Assembly: GCF_015277875.1 (NCBI RefSeq)
Contig: NZ_CP063814.1
Location: 1,674,001-1,738,000 of the forward strand
Direction: 5' to 3'
Source: Microbacterium luteum
GTDB lineage: Bacteria; Actinomycetota; Actinomycetes; Actinomycetales; Microbacteriaceae
DNA length: 64,000 nt
Positions 47,517 through 56,424 of the stretch are shown here, piece by piece; position 1 is the first letter of the stretch, and the number at the start of each line of letters is the position of its first letter. The translations under genes were made by a program, and so were the position numbers. The notes beneath the pieces were generated by a model. The model was not told where the DNA came from. It was given only the letters and a program-made list of their open reading frames with translations, and made no database searches.

Positions 47517-48755
47517 TCAGGCCGAGGCCAGCGCCACGACGGCGTTGTGGCCGCCGAAGCCGAACGAGTTGCTGATCGCCAGCTGGTCGCCGCGGCCGAG
47601 CTCAACCTGTGAGCCCGAGATGTTGAAGGGGACGGCCTCGTCCTGTGTCGTGATGTTGATCGTCGGGGGCGCGAGCCGGTCCTGAAGCGCCTTCACGGTG
47701 AACATCGCCTCCAGCGCGCCGGTTCCGCCGAGAAGGTGTCCGGTCGAGGCCTTCGTCGCCGACACGGGGATCTCCTCGATGCGGGGGCCGAACACCGATT
47801 TCAGGGCCGTGTACTCGTTCGGGTCTCCGACCGGCGTCGAGGTGGCATGCGCGTTGATGTGCGTGACGTCGTCGGGCGAGGCGTCGGCGGAGGCGAGTGC
47901 CATCTCCACGGCGCGCTGTGCGCCGTGGCCCTCGGGATCGTTGGCGGTGATGTGGTACGAGTCGGCCGTGACGGCGCCGCCGACGACGTAGGCGTAGATC
48001 GTGGCGCCTCGGGCGCGGGCGTGTTCTTCCGACTCCAGGATCAGCACCGCGGCACCCTCGCCCATCACGAAGCCGTCGCGGTCGACGCTGCAGGGGCGCG
48101 AGGCGGTGGCGGGGTCGTCGTTGCGCCGCGACAGCGCCTGCATCGACGCGAACGACGCGATCGTGATCGGGTGGATCGCCGACTCGGTACCGCCGGCGAT
48201 CACGACATCGGCCAGGCCCGTGCGGATGTGCTCGGCCGCGTTCACGATCGACTCGGTGCTCGACGCGCACGCGCTGGCGACCGTGCGGGCGAAGGCGCGA
48301 GCGCCGAAGTGCAGGGACAGGTTACCTGCGGCGGCGTTGGGCATGAGCATGGGAACGGTCATGGGCATCACCCGACGGGGGCCCTTCTCCCGCAGGGTGT
48401 CCCACGCGTCGAGCAGGGTCCACACGCCGCCGATGCCGGTGGCGAAATCGACGCCGAGGCGCTCGGGCTCGACCTCGGGCGCGCCGGCGTCCGCCCAGGC
48501 CTCCATCGCCGCCACCATCGCGAACTGCGATGCCGGGTCCAGCCGCCTCGCCATGGGACGCTCCAGCACCGTCTCCGGTCGCACGGCGGCCTGCGCGGCG
48601 AACGTGACGGGCAGCTGGTTCTCCTCCACCCAGTCGTACTCGAGCGTGCGTGTGCCGGACGCGCCGGCCAGCAGTGCGGACCAGCTCTCGGGGGCGGTGC
48701 CGCCGATCGGCGACGACGCGCCGATTCCGGTGACGACGATGCGTGACGCGGTCAT
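47517..48755 (-). CDS. fabF: Beta-ketoacyl-[acyl-carrier-protein] synthase II
   Basis: 412 residues. Active-site Cys in ASACASSTES, His residues in NAHATSTPVGD and STGHLLGGTGALEAM, and C-terminal NSFGFGGHNA. It elongates malonyl-ACP with acyl-ACP. Last gene of fabD-fabH-acpP-fabF. GAGGAG precedes the ATG. Confidence 0.96.
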   Translation of the reverse strand: MTASRIVVTGIGASSPIGGTAPESWSALLAGASGTRTLEYDWVEENQLPVTFAAQAAVRPETVLERPMARRLDPASQFAMVAAMEAWADAGAPEVEPERLGVDFATGIGGVWTLLDAWDTLREKGPRRVMPMTVPMLMPNAAAGNLSLHFGARAFARTVASACASSTESIVNAAEHIRTGLADVVIAGGTESAIHPITIASFASMQALSRRNDDPATASRPCSVDRDGFVMGEGAAVLILESEEHARARGATIYAYVVGGAVTADSYHITANDPEGHGAQRAVEMALASADASPDDVTHINAHATSTPVGDPNEYTALKSVFGPRIEEIPVSATKASTGHLLGGTGALEAMFTVKALQDRLAPPTINITTQDEAVPFNISGSQVELGRGDQLAISNSFGFGGHNAVVALASA

Positions 48756-48813
48756 GGGGAAGGAACTCCTCGTGAAAGAACGCTGGTGGGGGCCGGCGCC
48801 CCCACCAGAAGGG

Positions 48814-49062
48814 TTACGCCTGGTTGGACGTGATGTAGGTGACGGCGTCGCCGACCGTCTTGAGGTTCTTGACCTCGTCGTCGGGAATGGTCACGCCGAA
48901 CTTCTCCTCGGCGTTGACGACGATGGTCATCATCGAGATCGAGTCGATGTCCAGGTCGTCGGTGAACGACTTCTCCATCGCGACCTCGTCCGCCGAGATG
49001 CCGGTCTCGTCGGTGATCAGTTCGGCGAGTCCGGCGAGGACCTCGTCATTGGTGAGTGCCAT
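48814..49062 (-). CDS. acpP: Acyl carrier protein
   Basis: 82 residues, acidic. The phosphopantetheine-bearing Ser is in DLDIDSISMM (DSI instead of the common DSL). It carries growing acyl chains for FabD, FabH and FabF. AAGGAG precedes the ATG with ideal spacing, fitting the high expression of ACP. Confidence 0.97.
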   Translation of the reverse strand: MALTNDEVLAGLAELITDETGISADEVAMEKSFTDDLDIDSISMMTIVVNAEEKFGVTIPDDEVKNLKTVGDAVTYITSNQA

Positions 49063-49138
49063 GGTGTTCTCCTTGTCTGTCGGGGATGCTGGCGCCGCGC
49101 GCGGGCCGTTGATCAGTCTAGGGCGGTGGTCGGGCCGC

Positions 49139-50140
49139 TCACGGCAGCACCACCACCTGCGCGCCGAAGACCAGTCCGGCGCCGAATCCGATCTGCAGGG
49201 CGAGCCCGCCGCTGAGTTCGGGATGCTCTTCGAGCAGCCGGTGTGTGGCGAGGGGGATGGACGCCGCGGAGGTGTTCCCCGTCGTGGCGATGTCGCGTCC
49301 GACGGCGACGGTGTCGGGGAGGCCGAGCTGCTTGGCGAATTCGTCGATGATGCGCATGTTCGCCTGATGGGGGACGAACGCGGCGAGATCCGACGCCTCG
49401 ACGCCGGCCTCCTCGAGAGCCTGGCGCGCGACTTTGACCATCTCCCACACCGCCCAGCGGAAGACGGTCGGACCTTCTTGACGCAGGGTGGGCCAGGGGG
49501 CGTTTCCGTCGCGGAAGTCCGTGAGCGTGTGGTTCATCCCGACGGCGTCCGCCTTGGATCCGTCCGAGCCCCATACCGTCGGTCCGATGCCGGGCGTGTC
49601 ACTCGGGCCCACGACGACCGCGCCGGCCCCGTCGCCCAGGAGGAAGGAGATGCTGCGGTCGGTGGGATCGACGATGTCGCTGAGCTTCTCCGTGCCGATG
49701 ACGAGCGCGTACTCGGCCGCACCGGAGCGGATGAGGGCGTCAGCCTGCGCCACCCCGTATGCGAAGCCGGCGCATGCCGCGTTGAGATCGTATGCGGCGG
49801 CGGGGTTCGATCCGACGCGATCGGCGACGATGGCCGACACGGAGGGCGTCTGCTTCGGATTGCTGATCGTCGCCACGATGACGGCGCCGATCCGATCGGC
49901 GGGAACACCCGAGCGCGCGATCGCCTCTTCCGCGGCCGATGCGGCGAGATCGATGGCTGTCGTGCCGGGGGTCGCACGCATGCGCGTGATGATGCCGGTG
50001 CGCTGTCGGATCCATTCGTCGCTGGAGTCGATGGGTCCGACGAGGTCGTCGTTGGGCACGGCGTTCTCGCCGCGGGCGGCGCCATACGAGTAGATGCGGG
50101 TGTGCGCGGCGCCCCGGGACTGCCGGAGGGTGGGGGTCAT
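49139..50140 (-). CDS. fabH: Beta-ketoacyl-ACP synthase III
   Basis: 333 residues. Cys in LNAACAGFAYG, His in FVPHQANMRII, Asn in TGNTSAASIP form the catalytic triad. FabH starts fatty acid synthesis from acyl-CoA and malonyl-ACP; in this group branched primers from Val/Ile/Leu are usual, linking it to the leuA pathway. Fifteen bases separate it from fabD. Confidence 0.96.
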   Translation of the reverse strand: MTPTLRQSRGAAHTRIYSYGAARGENAVPNDDLVGPIDSSDEWIRQRTGIITRMRATPGTTAIDLAASAAEEAIARSGVPADRIGAVIVATISNPKQTPSVSAIVADRVGSNPAAAYDLNAACAGFAYGVAQADALIRSGAAEYALVIGTEKLSDIVDPTDRSISFLLGDGAGAVVVGPSDTPGIGPTVWGSDGSKADAVGMNHTLTDFRDGNAPWPTLRQEGPTVFRWAVWEMVKVARQALEEAGVEASDLAAFVPHQANMRIIDEFAKQLGLPDTVAVGRDIATTGNTSAASIPLATHRLLEEHPELSGGLALQIGFGAGLVFGAQVVVLP

Positions 50141-50155
50141 GAGTGAGGGCTCCGC

Positions 50156-51070
50156 TCAGGAGGTGGATGGGCTGAGGAGTTCGGCGGCGGCGAGCAGATC
50201 CGCCGGGGTCTTCACGGCGACCGCCGGCGTGCCGCGCAGTGCGCGCTTGGCAAGCCCGGTGAGGGTGCCGGCCGGTGCCAGTTCGACGAGACCGCTCACG
50301 CCGGCATCGGCGAACGCGGACATGCACAGGTCCCAGCGCACCGGGGAGGCCACCTGCTCGACGAGGAGGTCCAGGAAGAAGGCACCCTCGGTCACGCTCG
50401 ATCCGTCGCGGTTCGTCCACAGCCGCACGTGCGGATCGTGCGTGGCGACCTCCGCGGCGGCGAGCCGCAGTTCGTCGACGGCGGGGGTCATCGCCTCGGC
50501 GTGGAATGCACCCGCGACCTGCAGGGCGACCACGCGGGTGCCGCGCACGGGCTCGGCCGCGAGGGCATCGAGGGCGGAGAGGGAGCCGGCGGCGACGAGC
50601 TGCCCGCCGCCGTTGTGATTGGCGGCGGTGAGGCCGAGTTCCGCCAAGCGGTCGAGCACGGCGACGGTGTCACCGCCGAGGACGGCGCTCATGCCGGTCG
50701 GCGACGATGCAGCTGCAGCCGCCATGGCGCGTCCGCGCAGACCGACGAGGCGCATCGCATCCTCCTCGGTGAGCACACCCGCGGCGGCGGCTGCCGTGAA
50801 TTCACCCACCGAGTGGCCGGCGACACCGGCGACGTGGTCGTCTCCGAGGGCATTCCACGACAGCAGCCCAGCGGCGACGATCAGCGGCTGCGCGACGGCG
50901 GTGTCGCGGATCCGGTCGGCGTCCCACTCCGTGCCGGCGGCGACGAGGTCGACGCCGGACCACTCCGAATAGGCCGCGAGCCGCTCGCGGGCGCCGTCGA
51001 GTTCGAGCCAGGGGGTCAGGAAGCCCGGGGACTGCGAACCTTGACCGGGGAAGATCGCGATGAGCACCAT
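50156..51070 (-). CDS. fabD: Malonyl CoA-ACP transacylase
   Basis: 304 residues. Oxyanion stretch IFPGQGSQSPGF; nucleophile Ser in AGHSVGEFTAA; catalytic His in VAGAFHAEAMTP. It loads malonyl units on ACP. The ATG at 51070 is used, giving the usual family start MVLIAIFPGQGSQ; upstream frame belongs to the regulatory gap. First gene of the fab operon, downstream of the regulator. Confidence 0.95.
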   Translation of the reverse strand: MVLIAIFPGQGSQSPGFLTPWLELDGARERLAAYSEWSGVDLVAAGTEWDADRIRDTAVAQPLIVAAGLLSWNALGDDHVAGVAGHSVGEFTAAAAAGVLTEEDAMRLVGLRGRAMAAAAASSPTGMSAVLGGDTVAVLDRLAELGLTAANHNGGGQLVAAGSLSALDALAAEPVRGTRVVALQVAGAFHAEAMTPAVDELRLAAAEVATHDPHVRLWTNRDGSSVTEGAFFLDLLVEQVASPVRWDLCMSAFADAGVSGLVELAPAGTLTGLAKRALRGTPAVAVKTPADLLAAAELLSPSTS

Positions 51071-51091
51071 CCCATCCTGCCAAGGATCAGC

Positions 51092-51144
51092 CGATGCGAT
51101 GTGTGGCATGCCGCACAAGTGTCCCGGCATCGTTTGTCGCATCG
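51092..51144. promoter_or_regulatory. Inverted repeat in the fabD promoter region, candidate FasR site
   Basis: CGATGCGA (51092-51099) and TCGCATCG (51137-51144) form an exact inverted pair, with the palindrome GGCATGCC (51105-51112) between them. CGTTTGTC (51131-51138) overlaps the right arm and recurs upstream of aceE. The gap between fasR and fabD is where the Streptomyces FasR activator binds its target; the assignment here is inferred. Confidence 0.45.
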
Positions 51145-51183
51145 CCACAGCACGATCTCGGTCGAGGTGCTTGCGGACCGAGG

Positions 51184-52398
51184 TCACGACAGGCGACGCG
51201 GGGCGCTCCGACGTCGTGTCGCGTCGGTTCCGATGGAGCCGAGGACGAGCGAGGTCTGCAGGATGAGGGCCTCCCGTGGTCCGGTCGCATCCCAGCCGAT
51301 CACCTCGGAGACCCGTTTGAGCCGATAGCGCACCGTGTTGGGGTGCACGAACAGCTCGCGCGCGGTCGCCTCGAGGGACCGCCCGTTGTCGAGATAGCTC
51401 CACAGCGTCGTGACGAGATCGGTGCTGTGTGCCTGAAGCGGGCGATAGATCCGCTCGACGAGGGTCTGCTTTGCCAGGGGATCACCGGCCAGCGCTCGCT
51501 CGGGCAGGAGATCGTCGGCCTCGACGGGACGCGGAGCATGTCGCCACGCGCGTGCGACCGCGAACCCCGCCAGCGCCGCCCGGGCGCTCTGGCTGGCGTC
51601 CACGAGTGCCGGAACGACCGGGCCCAGCACAAGGTGACCCGCCCCGAAACCGGGCTCGAGACGTTTGGCGATCTCGACGAAGGGGAGGGCGCCGGATCCT
51701 TCGTCGGTGCGCACCGGATCCTCGGCGCGCCCGATCACGAGAACGAGCCGCGATCCCTGTACGCCGATCAGCACGTCCACGCCGAGCTTGCGTGCGGTGC
51801 GGCGCAGCTGATCGACGTCGAACTGCGCCGGGGTCGTGCCCACGAGCACGGCCACCTCGCCGTGGCCGTGCCACCCGAGGGCGGCGATCCGGCTGGGGAG
51901 CTCCTCGTCGGCCTCACCCGTGAGGATCGAGTCGACGACGAGGGCCTCCAGGCGCGCATCCCACAGCCCGCGGGCCTCCGCGGCGCGGGCGTAGACATCC
52001 GCGGCGGCGAAGGCGACCTCTCGCGAGTAGAGCAGGATGCCTTCCCGAAGGTCCTCGCCCTTGCCGGCCACGCGCTCCTCGGTGACCTCGACCGTGGCCC
52101 GGATCAGCTGCAGCGTCTGCTGCAGGCTCACGCTCCGGAGGAGTTCGCGAGGCGCGGCCGCGAAGATGTCGGACGCAATCCACGGCGTCGAGCCGGGATC
52201 GTCGTACCACTGGATGAACGAGGTGATGCCCGCCTGGGCGACCAGGCCCACCGCCGACCGACGCGCCGGCGGCATGTCGGCGTACCACGGCAGCGACTCC
52301 TCGAGGCGCTTGATCGTGGCGGTGGCCAGGTCACCCGAGATGCGACGCAGCCAGGCGAGCGTCTCGTCCTTGTCCATCTCCGCGGAGCGGGGCGGCAT
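51184..52398 (-). CDS. fasR: PucR-type transcriptional regulator, FasR-like activator of the fab operon
   Basis: 404 residues. C-terminal PucR/CdaR helix-turn-helix: SLEATARELFVHPNTVRYRL, followed by KRVSEVIG. The N-terminal 250 residues are the sensory part with no known ligand pocket seen. It lies directly upstream of fabD in the order known for Streptomyces FasR, which activates fabD-fabH-acpP-fabF. Eight bases after aceE, so it may be co-transcribed with pyruvate dehydrogenase, coupling acetyl-CoA supply with fatty acid synthesis. Confidence 0.85.
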   Translation of the reverse strand: MPPRSAEMDKDETLAWLRRISGDLATATIKRLEESLPWYADMPPARRSAVGLVAQAGITSFIQWYDDPGSTPWIASDIFAAAPRELLRSVSLQQTLQLIRATVEVTEERVAGKGEDLREGILLYSREVAFAAADVYARAAEARGLWDARLEALVVDSILTGEADEELPSRIAALGWHGHGEVAVLVGTTPAQFDVDQLRRTARKLGVDVLIGVQGSRLVLVIGRAEDPVRTDEGSGALPFVEIAKRLEPGFGAGHLVLGPVVPALVDASQSARAALAGFAVARAWRHAPRPVEADDLLPERALAGDPLAKQTLVERIYRPLQAHSTDLVTTLWSYLDNGRSLEATARELFVHPNTVRYRLKRVSEVIGWDATGPREALILQTSLVLGSIGTDATRRRSAPRRLS

Positions 52399-52406
52399 GT
52401 GTCCGG

Positions 52407-55133
52407 TCAGCTCTCGCCGCCCGCGTTGCCACTGGTGCCGGCGGTGACATCGTGGAGGCGGTACTTCTCGATCGCCTGCGCGGACAGCGACCGGTCGACC
52501 GCGCCTTCCGCCGCGAGCGCCTGCAGCGCCCGGACGACGATGGAAGGTCCGTCGATCTTGAAGAAGCGGCGCGCGGCGGGCCGCGTGTCGGAGAAGCCGA
52601 AGCCGTCCGCGCCGAGTGTGACGAACTGCTGCGGAACCCAGGGTCGGATCTGGTCCTGCACGGCGTGCATGAAGTCGCTGACCGCGACGACCGGTCCCTC
52701 GCCGTCCCGCAGCTTCTCGGTGACGTGGGCCGTCCGTGCTTCTTCGTCGGGGTGGAGGAAGTTGTGCTCGTCGGCGGCGAGTCCGTCGCGACGCAGCTCC
52801 GTCCAGGACGTCACCGACCAGACGTCGGCCTGCACTCCCCAGTCGTCACGCAGCAGCTGCTGCGCCTCGAGGGCCCACGGGACCCCGACGCCCGATGCGA
52901 GGAGCTGCGTACGCGGTCCCTCGCCCTCGGCGGCGGAGATGCGGTGCATGCCGCGCACGATGCCATCGACGTCGACGCCCTCCGGCTCGGCCGGCTGCAC
53001 GAGCGGCTCGTTGTACACCGTCAGGTAGTACATGACGTTCGGGTCGGGGTGGTTGCCGCCGTACATGCGCTCGATGCCGGCGCGCACGATGTGGGCGATC
53101 TCGTACCCGTAGGCCGGGTCGTACGACACGGTGGCGGGGTTGGAGGAGGCGAGCAGGTGCGAATGACCGTCCGCGTGCTGCAGACCTTCCCCGGTCAGGG
53201 TCGTGCGGCCGGCGGTCGCGCCGATGATGAACCCGCGCGCCATCTGGTCGCCCGCCGCCCACTGCGCGTCGCCGGTGCGCTGGAAGCCGAACATCGAGTA
53301 GAAGATGTACACCGGGATGAGCGGTTCGCCGTGCGTCGAATACGCCGTGCCGACACCGGTGAACGCGGCCATCGCGCCGGCTTCGTTGATGCCGACGTGC
53401 ATGATCTGGCCCTGCGGGCTCTCCTTGTAGGCCAGGAGCAGCTCGCGGTCCACGGACGTGTAGTGCTGGCCGTTCGGGTTGTAGATCTTCGCCGTCGGGA
53501 AGAAGGCGTCCATGCCGAACGTCCGTGCTTCGTCGGGGATGATCGGCACGATGCGGTGTCCGAAGTCCTTGGCGCGCAGCAGATCCTTCAGCAGGCGAAC
53601 GAAGGCCATGGTCGTCGCGACCTCCTGCGTGCCCGACCCCTTCTTCGGCAGTGCGTAGGCCTTGTCGTCGGGAAGCTGGAGACCCACGTGATGGGTGCGT
53701 CGCTCGGGAAGGAAGCCACCGAGCGCGCGTCGACGCTCCAGCATGTACTGGATGGTCTCGTCCTGCTCCCCGGGGTGGAAGTACGGCGGCAGGTAGGGGT
53801 TCTCCTCGAGCTGCGCATCCGAGATCGGGATGTGCATCGCGTCGCGGAAGTGCTTGAGGTCCTCCAGCGTCATCTTCTTCATCTGGTGCGTCGCGTTGCG
53901 CCCCTCGAAGTGTGGGCCGAGGCCATAGCCCTTGATCGTCTTGGCGAGGATGACCGTCGGCTGGCCCTTGTGCTCGCGCGCCGCCTTGAAGGCCGCATAG
54001 ACCTTGCGGTAGTCGTGCCCGCCGCGCTTGAGGTTCCAGATCTGCTCGTCGGAGTAGTCCTTCACCAGGGCGGCGGTGCGCTCGTCGCGCCCGAAGAAGT
54101 GCTCGCGCACGAAGGCGCCGTCTTCGGTCTTGTACGTCTGGTAGTCGCCGTCCGGAGTGACGTTCATGAGGTTGCGCAGGGCGCCGTCGTCGTCGCGCCC
54201 CAGGAGCTCATCCCACTCGCGACCCCAGATCACCTTGATGACGTTCCAGCCCGCCCCGCGGAAGAAGCTCTCCAGTTCCTGGATGATCTTGCCGTTTCCA
54301 CGGACGGGGCCGTCCAGGCGCTGCAGGTTGCAGTTGACCACGAAGGTCAGGTTGTCCAGCCCCTCGTTCGCCGCGACCTGGAGCTGCCCGCGGCTCTCGA
54401 CCTCATCCATCTCGCCGTCGCCGAGGAAGGCCCAGACCTGCGAGTCGGCGACATCCTTGATGCCGCGGTTCGCGAGGTACTTGTTCGTCATCGCCTGGTA
54501 GACGGCGTTGATGGGCCCGAGGCCCATCGAGACGGTGGGGAACTGCCAGAACTCCGGCATGAGACGCGGATGGGGGTAGGAGGGGAGCCCGTGCGGCGCG
54601 GCGGACTTCTCCTGACGGAATCCGTCGAGCTGGTCCTCGCTCAGCCGCCCCTCGAGGTAGGCGCGGGCGTAGGTGCCGGGGGAGGCGTGTCCCTGGATGA
54701 AGATCTGGTCACCGCCCGACGGATCGTCCAAGCCGCGGAAGAAGTGATTGAAGCCGACCTCGTAGAGGGCGGCGGACGAGGCGTATGTGGAGATGTGGCC
54801 GCCCACCGCGATGCCGGGGCGCTGCGCACGGTGCACCGTGATGGCGGCGTTCCAGCGGATCCACGCGCGGTACCGGCGCTCGAGCTCCTCGTCGCCGGGG
54901 AACTCCGGCTCCGCGTCGGGCGCGATCGTGTTGATGTAGTCGGTCGTCGGGACCATCGGCACGCCGAGGTGAAGCTCCTTCGACTCCTTCAGGAGGCTCA
55001 GCATGATCTCGCGTCCGCGTTCGTGGCCGCGAGCGTCGACGAGCTGCTGCAGCGACTCGCGCCACTCCGCGGTCTCGTCGGGATCGCTGTCGAGAGGGCC
55101 CTGGGAGTACGGATCCTGGTCGTGGACAGTCAC
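52407..55133 (-). CDS. aceE: Pyruvate dehydrogenase E1 component (homodimeric type)
   Basis: 908 residues. Thiamine diphosphate site [20 protein letters not shown] followed by [17 protein letters not shown]-terminal [20 protein letters not shown] segment; a middle Pyr domain with [15 protein letters not shown]. It decarboxylates pyruvate in the PDH complex; E2/E3 are not in the window. GTG start with AAAGG upstream. Upstream of it, an inverted repeat carries an 8-mer also present before fabD. Confidence 0.97.
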   Translation of the reverse strand: MTVHDQDPYSQGPLDSDPDETAEWRESLQQLVDARGHERGREIMLSLLKESKELHLGVPMVPTTDYINTIAPDAEPEFPGDEELERRYRAWIRWNAAITVHRAQRPGIAVGGHISTYASSAALYEVGFNHFFRGLDDPSGGDQIFIQGHASPGTYARAYLEGRLSEDQLDGFRQEKSAAPHGLPSYPHPRLMPEFWQFPTVSMGLGPINAVYQAMTNKYLANRGIKDVADSQVWAFLGDGEMDEVESRGQLQVAANEGLDNLTFVVNCNLQRLDGPVRGNGKIIQELESFFRGAGWNVIKVIWGREWDELLGRDDDGALRNLMNVTPDGDYQTYKTEDGAFVREHFFGRDERTAALVKDYSDEQIWNLKRGGHDYRKVYAAFKAAREHKGQPTVILAKTIKGYGLGPHFEGRNATHQMKKMTLEDLKHFRDAMHIPISDAQLEENPYLPPYFHPGEQDETIQYMLERRRALGGFLPERRTHHVGLQLPDDKAYALPKKGSGTQEVATTMAFVRLLKDLLRAKDFGHRIVPIIPDEARTFGMDAFFPTAKIYNPNGQHYTSVDRELLLAYKESPQGQIMHVGINEAGAMAAFTGVGTAYSTHGEPLIPVYIFYSMFGFQRTGDAQWAAGDQMARGFIIGATAGRTTLTGEGLQHADGHSHLLASSNPATVSYDPAYGYEIAHIVRAGIERMYGGNHPDPNVMYYLTVYNEPLVQPAEPEGVDVDGIVRGMHRISAAEGEGPRTQLLASGVGVPWALEAQQLLRDDWGVQADVWSVTSWTELRRDGLAADEHNFLHPDEEARTAHVTEKLRDGEGPVVAVSDFMHAVQDQIRPWVPQQFVTLGADGFGFSDTRPAARRFFKIDGPSIVVRALQALAAEGAVDRSLSAQAIEKYRLHDVTAGTSGNAGGES

Positions 55134-55180
55134 GGGAGACCTTTCGTCTGATGGCAGATCGTGCCAAGCAATCGGGGGGC

Positions 55181-55211
55181 GCGATGCCGCGTTTGTCTGC
55201 GATGCACAAAC
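55181..55211. promoter_or_regulatory. Inverted and direct repeats in the aceE promoter region
   Basis: GTTTGT (55191-55196), nine bases, ACAAAC (55206-55211) form a perfect inverted repeat. GCGATGC occurs at 55181-55187 and again at 55199-55205. CGTTTGTC (55190-55197) also occurs before fabD at nearly the same distance from the start codon. A regulator operator is likely; identity unknown. Confidence 0.45.
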
Positions 55212-55298
55212 ACGCCGCCGCTCAGCCTACCGTCCTGCCGGGACGGTGACTCCGATGCGCCGGTCGTGGTGGTTCTCCACCCTAGACTGGACGACCTG

Positions 55299-55371
55299 GG
55301 GCCTTTAGCTCAGCTGGTAGAGCGCCACGTTTACACCGTGGATGTCGTCGGTTCGATCCCGGCAGGGCCCA
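55299..55371 (+). tRNA. tRNA-Val(TAC), prophage attachment target
   Basis: 73-nt cloverleaf: acceptor GGGCCTT/AGGGCCC with discriminator A, anticodon loop TTTACAC (TAC), T arm GTCGG/CCGGC with loop TTCGATC. CCA follows directly (55372-55374), unlike the two other tRNAs here, which lack it. Phage genes begin at its 3' end, so the 3' part is probably supplied by the integrated phage. Confidence 0.96.
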
Positions 55372-55374
55372 CCA
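55331..55374. other. Putative attachment core in the tRNA-Val 3' half
   Basis: From the anticodon loop to the CCA end, this segment is the region expected to be identical between attB and attP for tRNA-integrating tyrosine recombinases. The repressor gene ends inside it: its TAA stop is the complement of the anticodon-loop TTA at 55331-55333. A second copy should exist at the right prophage end outside this window. Confidence 0.55.
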
Positions 55375-55666
55375 CATCCATCAGGTACAGGTGGCGGCGC
55401 ATGAGGCGCCCGCCGACCGATGGGGTGCGGCGCTCGAAAAGCGTGCCGACACTGACTCCGAGAATCTCTGCGATCTCTTGCACGTCGTTGGTCGAGAACA
55501 TGACCTTGTTGGAAAGACGACGACTCAACCACATCTCGTTCTCCCCGAGCGTCCGGGCGAGGTCGGCTGGGCGTGAGTCGATCCGGGCAAGTTCGGCCCG
55601 GATGTTGCTTGCGACGGTTTCGTTCGCAGTAGCAAGGCGAGGTGCGCTGGTAGCGGCTTCGGTCAT
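55331..55666 (-). CDS. XRE-family prophage repressor with C-terminus encoded in the tRNA/att site
   Basis: 111 residues. A helix-turn-helix fills about residues 33-77 (PADLARTLGENEMWLSRRLS and EIAEILGVSVGTLF). The last 14 residues, VVGPAGIEPTTSTV, are read from the antisense strand of the tRNA-Val 3' half. Start: ATG at 55666, because TACATT lies exactly six bases upstream; a longer form from 55684 would begin inside the operator. It should repress its own and the Cro promoter. The position of the stop inside the attachment site means the phage form of the gene has a different 3' end. Confidence 0.8.
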   Translation of the reverse strand: MTEAATSAPRLATANETVASNIRAELARIDSRPADLARTLGENEMWLSRRLSNKVMFSTNDVQEIAEILGVSVGTLFERRTPSVGGRLMRRHLYLMDVVGPAGIEPTTSTV

Positions 55667-55672
55667 GGTCTG

Positions 55673-55715
55673 AATGTAACGCATGCCGATACGCCGTGTC
55701 TACAGGGCGTTACAT
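55673..55715 (-). promoter_or_regulatory. Repressor promoter with paired operators
   Basis: Minus-strand promoter: -35 TAGACA (complement of 55697-55702), 18-base spacer, -10 TACATT (complement of 55673-55678), then six bases to the ATG at 55666. ATGTAACGC (55674-55682) and GCGTTACAT (55707-55715) are exact inverted copies; one covers the -10, the other lies beyond the -35. Related TAACGC copies occur at 55772-55777 and 55792-55797 at the Cro gene start. Confidence 0.65.
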
Positions 55716-55742
55716 CGACACGCCGAAAGTGTCATTGATGCA

Positions 55743-55770
55743 TTGACAAACGCTCTCGTGCGTCTACGGT
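55743..55770 (+). promoter_or_regulatory. Rightward early promoter of the prophage (Cro side)
   Basis: Consensus -35 TTGACA (55743-55748), 16-base spacer, -10 TACGGT (55765-55770), then seven bases (CTAACGC, an operator-like unit) and the ATG at 55778. The early transcript is predicted to be leaderless at the cro-like gene. Confidence 0.75.
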
Positions 55771-55777
55771 CTAACGC

Positions 55778-56020
55778 ATGGCGATAGAAACTAACGCTGA
55801 CGTGGCTCGCCGAGTACGCGGCCTCGCGGCAGAGAAGCAGATCAAGCAGTCCGCGCTCGCGGCGGCGTTGCACGTGTCGCGGATGGCGATGTGGCGCCGG
55901 ACTACTGGCGAGACGCCCATCACTGCGCAGGAGCTGATCGTGCTCGCTCGTGTGATTGGCGTTCCTGTCGCGGCCTTCTACTCCGAGTCGCCAGTCGAAG
56001 AGATGGCGGTGGCGTCGTGA
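55778..56020 (+). CDS. Cro-like XRE-family DNA-binding protein
   Basis: 80 residues, one helix-turn-helix (IKQSALAAALHVSRMAMWRR, about residues 22-42). First gene of the rightward early operon, divergent from the repressor. Likely the lytic-side regulator that turns down the repressor. The next gene's GTG overlaps its stop. Confidence 0.82.
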   Translation: MAIETNADVARRVRGLAAEKQIKQSALAAALHVSRMAMWRRTTGETPITAQELIVLARVIGVPVAAFYSESPVEEMAVAS

Positions 56021-56253
56021 GCGCTCTCCGCTTCCTCCTCGCCGCGACGGTCGTGTTCGTCGCCGTGTTGTGCGCCCCGTACTCGGTGAGCCCCGGGGTC
56101 AACGGTGCGGACATCGTGTGCTGGTTCGCCCCGGTCGCGCTGATCTTCATCGCCTGGCCTCGCCGATCCAAGACCCCTGCCGGGGGCGATACGTCCCCCG
56201 CGTCTGCCGATTCACCCAGTGTCGGCGCGCCCCCGGCAGGCCCCCGCATCTAG
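56017..56253 (+). CDS. Small two-helix membrane protein of the prophage
   Basis: 78 residues from a GTG overlapping the cro-like stop (GTGA). Two hydrophobic helices (FLLAATVVFVAVLCAPYSV and IVCWFAPVALIFIAWP) followed by a disordered Pro/Ala/Ser tail. Role unknown; early-lysogeny membrane proteins of this kind sometimes exclude other phages. Confidence 0.65.
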   Translation: MSALRFLLAATVVFVAVLCAPYSVSPGVNGADIVCWFAPVALIFIAWPRRSKTPAGGDTSPASADSPSVGAPPAGPRI

Positions 56254-56289
56254 TCCTCATCACCCCACCACCTACAGGAGTCACCCCTC

Positions 56290-56424
56290 ATGGATGACAT
56301 TGCGATCTTCTGCGCCTACTGCGCGGCCGCCGTCACCTTCATCGGACTGTCGATCTTCGCCGCTGTGCGGATCAATGCGGAGGCCGAACGTGAAGCAGAG
56401 CTCGACGTGGAGCTGGACCGATGA
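56290..56424 (+). CDS. Very small membrane protein of the prophage
   Basis: 44 residues, one helix (IAIFCAYCAAAVTFIGLSIF) and an acidic/basic tail (INAEAEREAELDVELDR). AGGAG ten bases upstream and an ATGA overlap with the RusA gene support translation. No known family. Confidence 0.6.
   Translation: MDDIAIFCAYCAAAVTFIGLSIFAAVRINAEAEREAELDVELDR

Noticed and set aside
55331..55374. Repressor C-terminus considered a conserved functional motif (GPAGIEPTT)
   Set aside because: It is the antisense translation of the tRNA-Val 3' half, so similarity hits to this peptide in databases would reflect tRNA sequence, not protein homology.
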